Shown: positions 53,326-62,505, numbered from the stretch's first letter. The stretch is 64,000 nt of DNA from SpSt-333 sp964371615 (GCA_964371615.1 CAYJMS010000001.1:806001-870000), one strand, 5' to 3'. A program made the numbers and translations. The notes: generated by a model from the letters alone, not told the origin.

Positions 53326-56300
53326 ATGAAAACAACACATGTTATTGTCATTTTGTTCGTAATGTACAGCACTTCTCTTTTCTCTCAACCTTATTCAAAT
53401 AGAACAATAAAATTAAACTTTAATGATAATGGGCACGAATATTTAATTCATGATTTTATATCCGAAGAAATAAATAAATATTATTTGCAAGAACGTGTTA
53501 ATATGGAAACCCAAATCCATGATGAAATAGATAGTCGTGATCGGGTAGAGGATGTAAGCGTTGATATGCCGGACAATATTTCTGCCATCAATTTTTCAGC
53601 AGATACTTATGGAAACGGGAAAATTGAAATTCGTATGAATAATATTCAGGTTGATTTTACTTATATCACTTGTACATATCATACAACTTTTGACATAATA
53701 TTGACGGGGAACATAAATAAAATACCAAATACAAATAAGATACAGTTATCTATAACGAATCTTAATGCTCAGGATGATAATTTTAAAGTAAACGGTTCAG
53801 AACCAATTAGCGGCTGGTTGTGGTGGCTTGACTGGTTGTGTGAATATGGAGTTGTCGGCGTCTATATCGTACACAATTATGATTTCGCAGAAAACTTCAA
53901 ACAAATTGTCTACAATAAAACATTCGATATTTATGATTTAGATCGTATGCCAGAAGAATCTCTTAATCCTTCTCAGATTGAAGAAGTCGTGAATAGCTTT
54001 CCGATTCAATTAACTCTATCAGGTGATGTAAATAGTGATCTAGTTATTTCATTAAAGTTTTTAAGAGGTACGATTGATAACCCATACGTGTTTGATGGTA
54101 TTTCCCCGGCACAAGTTACTGATCCGACATTTGAACACCTCGGTTTTAATTTGTCAAGAGGGAGTTTATACAAAGCATTTGAATCATATAATCCAATTAA
54201 TAGACCATTTACATCTTCAGGTGAATCGGGTAATACTGCACAAAGAGATTTCATCATTCAAAACATGAAGAATTATTTGGGACGTACGGTTTCATTCTAT
54301 TTCCACTGGAGCGATATTGCAATAGATCAAAATGGTTCTACCTTGCTGGTAAACGGCAATTATGATCCTGCAAATCTTACTCCTGAACCAGGAGGCCCGC
54401 TTGATTCAGAGATTGCAGAATTGTATGCAAATGGTCAATGGCAAAAATCAACCGACATACTTAATTCTCTTCATCAAAATGAATTTGACGTCGTAGCGAC
54501 TGTCGGCACGGGTGGCATTCTGAAAGAAGGAATAATATCAGGTCCAATGGCGCCGGATAGAACCTTGAGAGGAATGAACGAGGGATACTTTTACGTTGAT
54601 AAAAATACTTATTTATACTATCTGAAAATTTTTGCGCATGCCATTGTGCGTAAATATAAAGATCAGATCGGAGTTTGGCTGATACAACCGGAATTGAATG
54701 CAGCCAAGTTTGCCTCTTGGATTGGATTTGGTGGTAAAAGGGGGAATTGCTGGGATGAACAGGGGAAAACCAACGATTACTTCCAATGGCAGGTGTGGCG
54801 CACATGGGTTGAAGCCGTACGTCAGGAAGATCCAACTGCTAAAGTATCTACGGCCCTACATATGCTAAACATGCAATATGGACTCGAGACATTTGGTCTC
54901 GATTGTGACATCATAAGCGTTAATATTTATCCGAATGAGTTGTTTGCAACGCCAGTCATGGGTTTTGCAGTGGGTGAATTAGTGTGGGGAGTAAGACGAG
55001 CGCTGAAAGGAATGGGATGGGAACATAAACCCGTTTGGATTACGGAAACAAATTATCCAGGAGTGATTAATAGCTATGATGAGGAACCGCCTGCTGGTAC
55101 TACGCTCGAAAATAACCTTACATGGTATTCATACGGAAGACAGGGAAAATACATGCAGGACGCAATTGAGTCGGCCGCTGAAAATGGGGCAAAGGGATTT
55201 TTCTGGTGGAATTTTTTAGATTCTGATAGCGCATATCATTCATTTTTCCCATGGACAGGATATGGAAGTCTCATCATTGGAAACTCGAATCCACCTCAAT
55301 TTAAATTACCAGCAGTAACCGCGTTTCAAAGCAAATCGAGTGTGAAGCATTTCGGAAAATCGTCTGTAACTCTGACAAATAAAACAGTTTCAAATCCTAA
55401 TATAAATATGGGTGGGAACATTGGTATTTATGCGCAACGCGACAATCTTACATCGGGAACATTTGTATATGTAAACAGAAACAGAAGTCATATTACTCAG
55501 ACAAATAACCAGGTAATTTCTTCACAAAAACATTTAAGTTGGGGAGATCAAAATCCATCGCCAATTCAATTTCGTTTGAAAGAAAACTATTTGCCTTCAG
55601 CATTATCTGAATTACGCAACGCTTGGTTTGCCGCAACAAGCCCCGTTACGATTAATACGGCATGTTTAGACGGTGGGACAGTATCAACATCTATACTTAA
55701 TTATCAAGATCCTTGGTGGGTAGATGGAAATGGGAACCAACCAAATACATCTCGCACAGTTTCTCTCTCTCCAACATTTATCGATTATATATTTACTGAT
55801 AGACCGACAATAGATGGTCAACCTTACTATACACTAGCCGCACCAACTACACAAACAATAACGTTAAACGGACAACCGACTTTAGGTGTTTTTCACAATT
55901 GGAGTTATACGAACGCAACTGCACAAAATGCTTTCTCAACCACTAGTGGTTTTGTGTTTAATACTGGTGCAACAGTGACTGCAATTTATAAGGGACATCT
56001 ACTTACGAATTCAACAGCGGCATTATCAAGCAATAGCCAGCGCAAGATCATACAAGATGGAAATTATGATAATCTACATCTTGTCTATGAATCCGGCGGC
56101 AATATTTATTCAACCTACTCAAGCGACAACGGTGAAACATGGGCGCCTGAACTGCGCGTCAATTCAACGTTAGGGGGCTGTTTCTCACCATCCATTACAT
56201 ATTCCCAGAATAGAACTCAGGTCACTACTGCCTGGTTGCAGGATATCGGCGGTTCGCGCTACGCAGTAATTGCATCCTGTTACGGATCTGGCGATAATTG

Positions 56301-57900
56301 GAGCCAAATACAATCAATTGCTGCGCCCAACGCTCAGCAATTACAAATATCCTCCATGACTAACGGGGGACTCTCAGACCTATTGGTATGGCGTGATGGC
56401 ACTTCTCAACTCAAAGGGACTATTAGAACTTCAGGTCAGAATTATTTCGGAACGGTATATAGTCTGTTGTTCAGAGATTATAATTATATCAGCGGTTTTT
56501 CTCTTGGAGCATTTGGACGATCAGATCGGTGGGATTTGGTATGGATTGAGAATGGTAATTTGCAATATAGTTCGGTTTATATTTATGCACCATTATCTCA
56601 ACCAAGATTGGATTATCACTTAAGTCCAGCTTTAGTCGCAGCTGCCTCTGATTGGACTCATCTTAATCCTTCCATAGTAAAAACGGGAAATAATTTGACT
56701 GTTGCTTGGGAAACCTATAACGACGAAATAGTGCGACGAAACATTAAAGTAGCTCAAATAACACCAAATACCCCACCGTCGTATCCAACAATCGGCACGG
56801 CTACTACTTTTTCCAATGTCGGCACATCATCGCATTATTATACTCCGAGCATTTCATCTCACTCAAATAACAATCTATCCCTTTCTTGGAGAAAAAGCCC
56901 GACTGCAATTCTTTGTGCAAAACGTGTCAACGGTTCATGGCAAACAGTAACTACTTTAGGATTAGGATACGATCCAAGTGCTAGTGAACGATATACAAAT
57001 ACACAAAATTCGTCAATCCATTTCCGAAGAGGAACATCGCTCCCGTATGTTCTGTCGAACACCAATGTAACCACTAGTGGAGGGGGTGAACTTGAAAAAA
57101 TCGGAAACGACGGAGGATCAATGTTTGCCGGCGAAGGGCGGGAGATCTTTCTACGATCGGCAAATGGGACAAGTTCATTTGCTCTAGTCAACGCTACGAC
57201 GGCAGGAAATCCCATAATTTTCGAAGATGTCGATGATACAAAGCATATATCCGCAATGAACGACATCCGAATTGCCCTTCGAAGCAAACCATTTATTGCT
57301 ACTGGAGAATCTTCTGTTGAACTGGATTATAATAGTCAAGGTGAACTTCCCCCACTTCGTAAAGTGCGAGTATTGCTTGAAGAAGTGTCGGATAAAGGTA
57401 TTTCTATTCGACCTCTTGGTATTGTAGGTGAATTCGAAGGATCGAAACGATCGAATGAAACCATAACATTTTCAATTCCCAAATCTGAAAATTTAGTTCG
57501 CATTATTATCGATCCGGTAATGCGTGATGACAGTATGCATATAGAAGTAAGCAAATGGTATACAGTCGATGCCTCCAATTTATCATTGGAGAAATCAGGA
57601 AAGGAACCAATGCAGGCAAGAATAGTTGCTCCTGCGGTGCTCGATCTTTTGCAAAACTATCCCAATCCATTCAATCCCGTAACGACTATTGAGTTTACCG
57701 TGCCGAAAGACGGTAACGCAAAACTCTCTGTTTATAACTCTCTAGGGCAGATGGTAGCAATGTTGTATGATGGTTTTGCCCAAGTGGGATATGTGCAGAA
57801 AGCGACATTTGATGGTTCACAATTATCATCGGGTGTGTATTATTCGAGACTGGAGTATGATGGCAAGACAATCATGAAGAAGTTAATGTTGTTGAAGTAA
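53326..57900 (+). CDS. large T9SS-secreted protein with clan-A glycosidase-like domain and sialidase-type repeats
   Basis: A 1,524-residue exported protein with a signal peptide (about 1-21). After a beta-rich N-terminal part comes a TIM-barrel section (about 320-690) whose two candidate catalytic glutamates are in QPELN (Glu456) and WITETNYP (Glu574), the acid/base and nucleophile positions of clan GH-A enzymes. WFWW-type barrel end FFWWNFLDSD follows. Residues about 900-1260 hold blades with an Asp-box-like YSSDNGETW. The last 80 residues (NYPNPFNPVTTIEF, SGVYYSRLEYDG, KKLMLLK) are a type A T9SS sorting domain. I infer extracellular glycan cleavage or binding; the exact family is not assignable by eye. 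Confidence 0.8.
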   Translation: MKTTHVIVILFVMYSTSLFSQPYSNRTIKLNFNDNGHEYLIHDFISEEINKYYLQERVNMETQIHDEIDSRDRVEDVSVDMPDNISAINFSADTYGNGKIEIRMNNIQVDFTYITCTYHTTFDIILTGNINKIPNTNKIQLSITNLNAQDDNFKVNGSEPISGWLWWLDWLCEYGVVGVYIVHNYDFAENFKQIVYNKTFDIYDLDRMPEESLNPSQIEEVVNSFPIQLTLSGDVNSDLVISLKFLRGTIDNPYVFDGISPAQVTDPTFEHLGFNLSRGSLYKAFESYNPINRPFTSSGESGNTAQRDFIIQNMKNYLGRTVSFYFHWSDIAIDQNGSTLLVNGNYDPANLTPEPGGPLDSEIAELYANGQWQKSTDILNSLHQNEFDVVATVGTGGILKEGIISGPMAPDRTLRGMNEGYFYVDKNTYLYYLKIFAHAIVRKYKDQIGVWLIQPELNAAKFASWIGFGGKRGNCWDEQGKTNDYFQWQVWRTWVEAVRQEDPTAKVSTALHMLNMQYGLETFGLDCDIISVNIYPNELFATPVMGFAVGELVWGVRRALKGMGWEHKPVWITETNYPGVINSYDEEPPAGTTLENNLTWYSYGRQGKYMQDAIESAAENGAKGFFWWNFLDSDSAYHSFFPWTGYGSLIIGNSNPPQFKLPAVTAFQSKSSVKHFGKSSVTLTNKTVSNPNINMGGNIGIYAQRDNLTSGTFVYVNRNRSHITQTNNQVISSQKHLSWGDQNPSPIQFRLKENYLPSALSELRNAWFAATSPVTINTACLDGGTVSTSILNYQDPWWVDGNGNQPNTSRTVSLSPTFIDYIFTDRPTIDGQPYYTLAAPTTQTITLNGQPTLGVFHNWSYTNATAQNAFSTTSGFVFNTGATVTAIYKGHLLTNSTAALSSNSQRKIIQDGNYDNLHLVYESGGNIYSTYSSDNGETWAPELRVNSTLGGCFSPSITYSQNRTQVTTAWLQDIGGSRYAVIASCYGSGDNWSQIQSIAAPNAQQLQISSMTNGGLSDLLVWRDGTSQLKGTIRTSGQNYFGTVYSLLFRDYNYISGFSLGAFGRSDRWDLVWIENGNLQYSSVYIYAPLSQPRLDYHLSPALVAAASDWTHLNPSIVKTGNNLTVAWETYNDEIVRRNIKVAQITPNTPPSYPTIGTATTFSNVGTSSHYYTPSISSHSNNNLSLSWRKSPTAILCAKRVNGSWQTVTTLGLGYDPSASERYTNTQNSSIHFRRGTSLPYVLSNTNVTTSGGGELEKIGNDGGSMFAGEGREIFLRSANGTSSFALVNATTAGNPIIFEDVDDTKHISAMNDIRIALRSKPFIATGESSVELDYNSQGELPPLRKVRVLLEEVSDKGISIRPLGIVGEFEGSKRSNETITFSIPKSENLVRIIIDPVMRDDSMHIEVSKWYTVDASNLSLEKSGKEPMQARIVAPAVLDLLQNYPNPFNPVTTIEFTVPKDGNAKLSVYNSLGQMVAMLYDGFAQVGYVQKATFDGSQLSSGVYYSRLEYDGKTIMKKLMLLK

Positions 57901-57912
57901 TCAACAAAATCT

Positions 57913-57945
57913 CCCTCTCCATTTGCTAACGACAAGTGGAGAGGG
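57913..57945 (+). terminator. stem-loop downstream of the T9SS gene
   Basis: CCCTCTCCATTTG (57913-57925) pairs with CAAGTGGAGAGGG (57933-57945) with one mismatch around a seven-base loop; a short T-rich stretch follows. It fits a terminator. Confidence 0.55.
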
Positions 57946-57974
57946 CTTACTTTATTCATAAATAAGGGGGTATT

Positions 57975-58184
57975 ATGCCAACATATTATGTGAATAAAAA
58001 CGCGCAACCAAACTCCAAAGATCACGAGGTTCATAAGGAAGGTTGCACATGGATGCCGGAGGCGCACAACCGGCAATTTCTAGGAACCTTTCCCGCCTGT
58101 AAGGAAGCAGTTAAAGAAGCGAAGAAATTCTATGCTGATTCCAACGGCTGTTTCTATTGCTCTCCGGAATGTCATACGACATAA
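57975..58184 (+). CDS. small conserved Cys-containing protein (69 aa)
   Basis: Sequence features are MPTYYVNKNAQPN, HEVHKEGCTWMPE, NRQFLGTF and CKEAVKEAKKFY with a C-terminal CFYCSPEC cluster. I recognise this as a widespread small protein type with conserved HEVH..GC and final Cys cluster, but its function is not known to me. Probably metal-binding. It stands alone between the T9SS gene and the ubiquitin-like operon. Confidence 0.7.
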   Translation: MPTYYVNKNAQPNSKDHEVHKEGCTWMPEAHNRQFLGTFPACKEAVKEAKKFYADSNGCFYCSPECHTT

Positions 58185-58277
58185 TCAAACTGCCCGGTAT
58201 CAACTTGGACGAGTTTTGGAGTCAATATTTTGATAAAACTGTGTGTGCCATTTTGACTCATAAATATTACTATATGT

Positions 58278-58308
58278 TTGATTCGACATACCAATTGAGC
58301 GATATAAT
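58278..58308 (+). promoter_or_regulatory. candidate promoter for the ubiquitin-like operon
   Basis: TTGATT (58278-58283) and TATAAT (58303-58308) are separated by 19 bases, about 107 bases before the first gene of the operon. The spacing is longer than optimal, so it is tentative. Confidence 0.3.
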
Positions 58309-58414
58309 CTATATCCATTAATCAATGGAAATAGGCCGTTTTGTGTGTCACTCGTTTTCGTTTAATTACCTATGAGACCAATTTAACAAGATTCTCGAAA
58401 ATAGGTTAATATTA

Positions 58415-59089
58415 TTGGATCCCACAGATTTCGAATTAATAAACCGCATACGTGAGAGAGACGAGAAAGCTCTCTCAATACTCCATCGGAGATATGTCTC
58501 GGATTTGGTGAGATTCGCACATTTCGCTCTCGGGGTTGAAAAAAATTTAGCTTTTGGATATGCCAACGAAGCTCTTTTCCGCGCAACGACATCTCTAAAT
58601 AATTTTAATTTTAAGCCGAATTGTAAACTTAGAAGTTGGCTAATCACCATATTACGAAATATCGTAATTGATGAATATCGCAAAGAGACCGTCAAAATGG
58701 ACGGAGTTACCGAAGTAAGTATTGATGCTGGCGGTCCAGATGGGATGGAGGGCACTGGCCAAAGAGAAACAAATGATATGCAAATCACAGAATATTTATC
58801 GACGGGAATGAAAGAAGACAAAAGAAAAAGCGTGATATTAGATGCCTTTTCTATTTTCTCAAAGGAAGATAAAGAATTATTATTTGCTTACTTCAATGAT
58901 ATATCACATGATGAAATGTCGAGATGGAGAGGTTCCAATACTATAGCGACACGACAACATTTACACAGACTAAAAAAGAAATATTTCCAAGAAATTGAAA
59001 AACTTACTGGTATTAAAGCAAAGGTGATAAATGAACGCTGGCAAAGCAGTAATTCGAAACGTTCTCATGCAGGCTCTACAGAACGGTGA
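58415..59089 (+). CDS. ECF-type sigma factor-like protein
   Basis: A 224-residue protein beginning with TTG. Region 2 is visible as LRSWLITILRNIVIDEYRKE with the preceding AFGYANEALFRATTSL, and a C-terminal helix-turn-helix-like region 4 as LFAYFNDISHDEMSRWRGS ... QHLHRLKKKYF. The order and spacing fit an extracytoplasmic-function sigma factor. No anti-sigma with membrane segment is near; instead a possible soluble regulator overlaps it. It is the first gene of the seven-gene operon and could drive its own transcription. The long linker between the two regions is higher than usual. Confidence 0.7.
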   Translation: MDPTDFELINRIRERDEKALSILHRRYVSDLVRFAHFALGVEKNLAFGYANEALFRATTSLNNFNFKPNCKLRSWLITILRNIVIDEYRKETVKMDGVTEVSIDAGGPDGMEGTGQRETNDMQITEYLSTGMKEDKRKSVILDAFSIFSKEDKELLFAYFNDISHDEMSRWRGSNTIATRQHLHRLKKKYFQEIEKLTGIKAKVINERWQSSNSKRSHAGSTER

Positions 59090-59687
59090 GCTGAGAGACT
59101 TGGAAGAATACTTAGAGAGCCAGATAGACAGCCTTCCCGCACTTCCGGAAGAAAATAGTCGAATAGAAATTATAGAGCATTCTCGAAAGCAATTCCTTGT
59201 GAGATACAAAACATGGGTGAAAGACCAACAGGATCTATTGCATATCGAGAAGTGTATAAGTTTAAGTGAATATTTGAAGATATTTATGAAAGTTCATATT
59301 CGCGACATAGAAGCCATTGGTCAAGAGTCCGGAATTGGTAAAGATAGCGCACAACATATTCTTCATGATGTTAAAAGTATTATTGATTTACCCATCGCAT
59401 CCATTGTGGCTCTAACTAAATACCTAGGCTTATCTTTGCAGCAAGCATTGGAATTGATTGAAAAATCACTCAGGCTTGGTTTTCTATCCAGTCTACAAAT
59501 TGATGGGATGGCGCGATATAAAAAAGAAGATGATAGTCAGAATAAATTTAGATCTCTTAGGAAAGCACGAGAAGAGCTCTTACTAAAAGCGTCATCTCAT
59601 AAACGATTTAAAATTGAAAGAAATTTATCTGAAGTAGATCAATTAATTAAGAAACGATTGTCTGAGTTTAAGGCAGAATATGAATGA
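59031..59687 (+). CDS. putative HTH-like regulator (218 aa)
   Basis: The gene overlaps the sigma gene by 59 bases, with AAAGGTGA before the ATG. The middle part (IRDIEAIGQESGIGKDSAQHIL ... SIVALTKYLGLSLQQALELIEK) resembles an XRE-type helix-turn-helix plus a following helix, and both ends are helical and charged. It sits directly before the ImmA/IrrE peptidase, in the same arrangement in which such peptidases cleave a partner repressor. I therefore suggest it is the peptidase's substrate repressor; an anti-sigma role is also possible. No close family recognised. Confidence 0.5.
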   Translation: MNAGKAVIRNVLMQALQNGELRDLEEYLESQIDSLPALPEENSRIEIIEHSRKQFLVRYKTWVKDQQDLLHIEKCISLSEYLKIFMKVHIRDIEAIGQESGIGKDSAQHILHDVKSIIDLPIASIVALTKYLGLSLQQALELIEKSLRLGFLSSLQIDGMARYKKEDDSQNKFRSLRKAREELLLKASSHKRFKIERNLSEVDQLIKKRLSEFKAEYE

Positions 59688-60198
59688 GAATTCTAATATT
59701 CCTCGCAAACGCGTTGGTTATGCAAGAAAGTCGGCTCGTAAAATACTTGAGAACTACTTTGTATCTTTTCCCCCAAGGGCATTCCCCGTCCAAATAGAGA
59801 GTGTTGCCAAATCACTAGGATTTGAAATTTATATGCTCGATTCTCTTGAACAAGGTCACCGGGCAATGAAGCTAGAAATTCCAGATGAAAAGCGTAGACT
59901 TATTGGAATAGGTTCTACATATCATCCAAACAATCGTCGTTTCTCAATAGCACATGAGATAGGGCACCATGTTATGGGGCATCCCCCAGAAACCGATTGC
60001 ACTGAAGAAGAGATTAAATTATATAATAGTGAGGCCGATGAGTTTGCAGCGGAGATTTTAATTCCTCTGGATGAATTGAAGCGACAACTTAAAAACGTTA
60101 AAGATGTGAAAGCCATAGCTCTTTATTTCAAAGTAAGCGAACAAGCACTTTGGATTAAATTAAGTAGTAACAACCTTCTTTCTTCTCCGCATCTCTAA
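59680..60198 (+). CDS. ImmA/IrrE-family metallopeptidase
   Basis: The 172-residue protein contains the zinc site HEIGHH in RRFSIAHEIGHHVMGH and the downstream third-ligand segment SEADEFAAEILIPLDEL, characteristic of ImmA/IrrE. Family members cleave repressors after DNA damage or stress, for example ImmA acting on the ICEBs1 repressor and IrrE acting on DdrO. It overlaps the regulator gene by eight bases, and the ubiquitin-like gene follows after 112 bases, so it plausibly derepresses the downstream system. No N-terminal HTH is fused to it. Confidence 0.9.
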   Translation: MNENSNIPRKRVGYARKSARKILENYFVSFPPRAFPVQIESVAKSLGFEIYMLDSLEQGHRAMKLEIPDEKRRLIGIGSTYHPNNRRFSIAHEIGHHVMGHPPETDCTEEEIKLYNSEADEFAAEILIPLDELKRQLKNVKDVKAIALYFKVSEQALWIKLSSNNLLSSPHL

Positions 60199-60310
60199 GA
60201 CACTCTGTCACGCCATTTCGTTTATATACATGGGAGAATCGACGATTCACCTGCATGGGGCAAGACAGACTTGTCCTTCACAATTCACTCACAGATATGG
60301 AGAAATAAAA

Positions 60311-60604
60311 ATGGATACCACAGCGGAAACCAAAGAAAATCAAAACAAAGCTAACCATCCTGAAAAAAAGATAATAACAATAGTCGTAAATGGCAGGGAA
60401 AAGGAATGGAGTGAAAAAGAAATCACATTTGACCAGGTTATTGAACTTGCGTTTGGTTCGCTTCCCAGCAATCCGAATATTGCATATACTGTTACTTACA
60501 AAAGAGGCGAAGGAAATAAACCGGAAGGAACGATGGTAAAAGGTCAATCAGTCAAAGTGAAAGATGGAGAGATATTCAATGCTACCGCCACTGATCGCTC
60601 ATAG
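60311..60604 (+). CDS. multiubiquitin-family (ubiquitin-like) protein, single domain
   Basis: From the ATG at 60311 (GGAGA upstream) the protein is 97 residues: a charged N-terminal tail (TKENQNKANHPEKK) followed by one beta-grasp domain of the Multi_ubiq type (IVVNGREKEWSEKEITFDQV, ... NIAYTVTYKRGEG, ... VKVKDGEIFNA). The open frame begins at 60230, but that extension lacks domain character. The C-terminus ATATDRS has no diglycine, unlike classical ubiquitin, so conjugation would need processing or use the terminal residue directly. The 3' end overlaps the E1 gene by 26 bases. It is the likely modifier of the system. Confidence 0.75.
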   Translation: MDTTAETKENQNKANHPEKKIITIVVNGREKEWSEKEITFDQVIELAFGSLPSNPNIAYTVTYKRGEGNKPEGTMVKGQSVKVKDGEIFNATATDRS

Positions 60605-61763
60605 TCCGGATTTAAAAAGACTGTGGGATGCCGGTATGGAAATAGAGTTAAAGGGTGGTTTTTTGTTAGCTCACCATATTCCTTACGTAAATGCCCAAAT
60701 GGAAATTAAGTATGGAACTCTCGTTACCAATCTCAACTTAGTCTCACCTGAACAGACTGGATCTGTTAATGATCATGTTATTCACTTCATTGGTGATCAT
60801 CCGTGTGATCGTAATGGGGTGATTTTGTCTCCAATTCAACATTCGAGTGGCGTGAGGGATCTTGGATCTGGCATTATTATTCAACATTCATTTTCAAACA
60901 AACCCGCCGGAGGTTATACAGATTATTTTTCTAAAGTATCCCGATATGCAGAAATAATATCTGCACCAGCAAAAGCCTTAAATGGGACGGTTACCGAATT
61001 CACCTTTATGGTTCGAGAACCTGCTGATAATGAATCCGTTTTCAACTATTTGGATACAAATTCATCTCGTGCTGAAATTAACGCGACATCAGAAAAGTTG
61101 ATGGGACAACGGATTGGGATTGTAGGACTAGGTGGAACTGGATCGTATATTTTAGATTTTATTGCCAAATGCCCTGTAGCAGAGATTCACCTTTTTGATG
61201 CCGATTGGTTCCTTCAACATAATGCATTTCGTGCACCCGGAGCACCCTCTGTGGAAGATCTAAATTATAGATGGCGCAAGGTAGATTATCTTAAAGCTAT
61301 TTACTCAAAAATGCATCGTTACATTATCCCTCACCCTTACGATATTGATGCATCGACGGTCAATAAATTAGAATCAATGGACTTTGTTTTTCTTTGCCAA
61401 GATAAGGATGATAGAGCACACATAATTGTTGAATATTTGGTATCAAAGAATAAAACATTTATTGATGTTGGATTAGGACTTGAGGAGATAGATGGTAGAT
61501 TGATTGGTATAGCACGAATAACTACAAGCGAAGACAAGATGCGGGATCATGTAAGAAATAGTGGCCGTATTCCATTTGTTGCAGATAAGCATAATGCATA
61601 TTTAAAGAATATTCAAATCGCGGAATTGAATTCACTGAATGCTTCATTTGCAGTTATTAAATGGAAAAAGTTGAGTGGATTCTATCAAGATCTTGAAAAA
61701 GAATACTTTTCAACATATACACTAAATACAAATCAACTGTTAAGTGAAGACAATCTCTCATAG
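60579..61763 (+). CDS. ThiF/E1-like adenylating enzyme with N-terminal DUF6791-type domain
   Basis: From the ATG at 60579 (GGAGAG eight bases upstream) the protein is 394 residues. Residues about 1-165 are a DUF6791-like domain containing DHPCDRNGVILSP (Cys76), whose HP...NG pattern is reminiscent of the HPN...G motif of E2 enzymes. The remainder is a ThiF/E1 adenylation domain: GIVGLGGTGSYI (P-loop-like, about 181-190), LFDAD, NAFR, and LCQDKDDRAHIIVEYL then FIDVGLGLEEIDG. It would activate the ubiquitin-like protein with ATP. There is no separate E2 gene, so E1 and transfer functions may be in one polypeptide; the transfer role is inference. Confidence 0.82.
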   Translation: MLPPLIAHSPDLKRLWDAGMEIELKGGFLLAHHIPYVNAQMEIKYGTLVTNLNLVSPEQTGSVNDHVIHFIGDHPCDRNGVILSPIQHSSGVRDLGSGIIIQHSFSNKPAGGYTDYFSKVSRYAEIISAPAKALNGTVTEFTFMVREPADNESVFNYLDTNSSRAEINATSEKLMGQRIGIVGLGGTGSYILDFIAKCPVAEIHLFDADWFLQHNAFRAPGAPSVEDLNYRWRKVDYLKAIYSKMHRYIIPHPYDIDASTVNKLESMDFVFLCQDKDDRAHIIVEYLVSKNKTFIDVGLGLEEIDGRLIGIARITTSEDKMRDHVRNSGRIPFVADKHNAYLKNIQIAELNSLNASFAVIKWKKLSGFYQDLEKEYFSTYTLNTNQLLSEDNLS

Positions 61764-62214
61764 ATTTGTCCGTACAATACCAGAACAATTAGAAAGTGAC
61801 GTGCTATATATCTCAATGGAATATAGCACTGTCGTTCATAAATGTTGTTGTGGTTGTGGTCAAGAAGTTGTTACCCCACTTTCACCCATAGGTTGGAAAC
61901 TGATTTTCGACGGGGAAACTATTTCACTATATCCATCTATAGGGAATTGGAATTTCAAATGTCTCTCACATTATTGGATCACGAAGAATGTAATTCGATG
62001 GGCAAGTCAATGGTCAAGAGACGAGATTACTATGGGCCGTCAGGTGGACTCCAATGCCAGGGAAAATTATTTCAACGAATATAATTCATCCAAATCGAAA
62101 CATAACAATAAAAACAAGGCTACAAAAAGCAGCAAATTGCAGAAGTTTGTAGATAGCATGAGGTTAATATCAAAAATAAAGAAAAAATATAGAAAGGGAA
62201 ATAATTATGAGTAA
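61744..62214 (+). CDS. DUF6527-like Cys-rich protein of the ubiquitin-like operon
   Basis: The gene begins with GTG inside the E1 gene's end and overlaps the next gene by eight bases. The core reads HKCCCGCGQEVVTPLSPIGW, then FDGETISLYPSIGNWNFKCLSHYWI, matching the DUF6527 pattern found with bacterial ubiquitin-like genes. The clustered cysteines (CCCGCG) could bind zinc, and the SIGNW..CLSHYWI part looks like a conserved active or binding site. A processing or deconjugating role for the modifier has been suggested for such partners; I cannot verify it. The C-terminal tail is basic (KSKHNNKNKATKSSK). Confidence 0.72.
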   Translation: MKTISHRFVRTIPEQLESDVLYISMEYSTVVHKCCCGCGQEVVTPLSPIGWKLIFDGETISLYPSIGNWNFKCLSHYWITKNVIRWASQWSRDEITMGRQVDSNARENYFNEYNSSKSKHNNKNKATKSSKLQKFVDSMRLISKIKKKYRKGNNYE

Positions 62215-62455
62215 AGGACGAGACCGAATTGTTTATCGACGCGGAGATGGACAATATGTGAATAAACGAAACGATGCAGACAAAGCTTCGAGTATTCACA
62301 AAAATCAATCCGATGCAATTAATGCGGCAAAACAGATGTTGATGAATCAACGAGGTGGTGAACTCATAGTAAAGGGGCTTGATGGGAAGATCAGAAGTAA
62401 GGATACAATCTCTCCAGGCAACGATCCCTTTCCACCTCGCGACACAGAGAATTGA
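62207..62455 (+). CDS. DUF2188-type small protein
   Basis: The 82-residue protein matches DUF2188: DGQYVNKRNDADKASSIHKN, SDAINAAKQMLMNQRGGELIV and KIRSKDTI..GNDPFPPRD. These are small widespread proteins, sometimes near DNA or stress genes, of unknown function. It overlaps the DUF6527 gene by eight bases and is the last gene of the operon before the terminator. Confidence 0.82.
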   Translation: MSKGRDRIVYRRGDGQYVNKRNDADKASSIHKNQSDAINAAKQMLMNQRGGELIVKGLDGKIRSKDTISPGNDPFPPRDTEN

Positions 62456-62505
62456 CTTGGTGCCGGAGATATAAAAATGGCAGAGACGATTCGTTTGAAT
62501 TAGAA

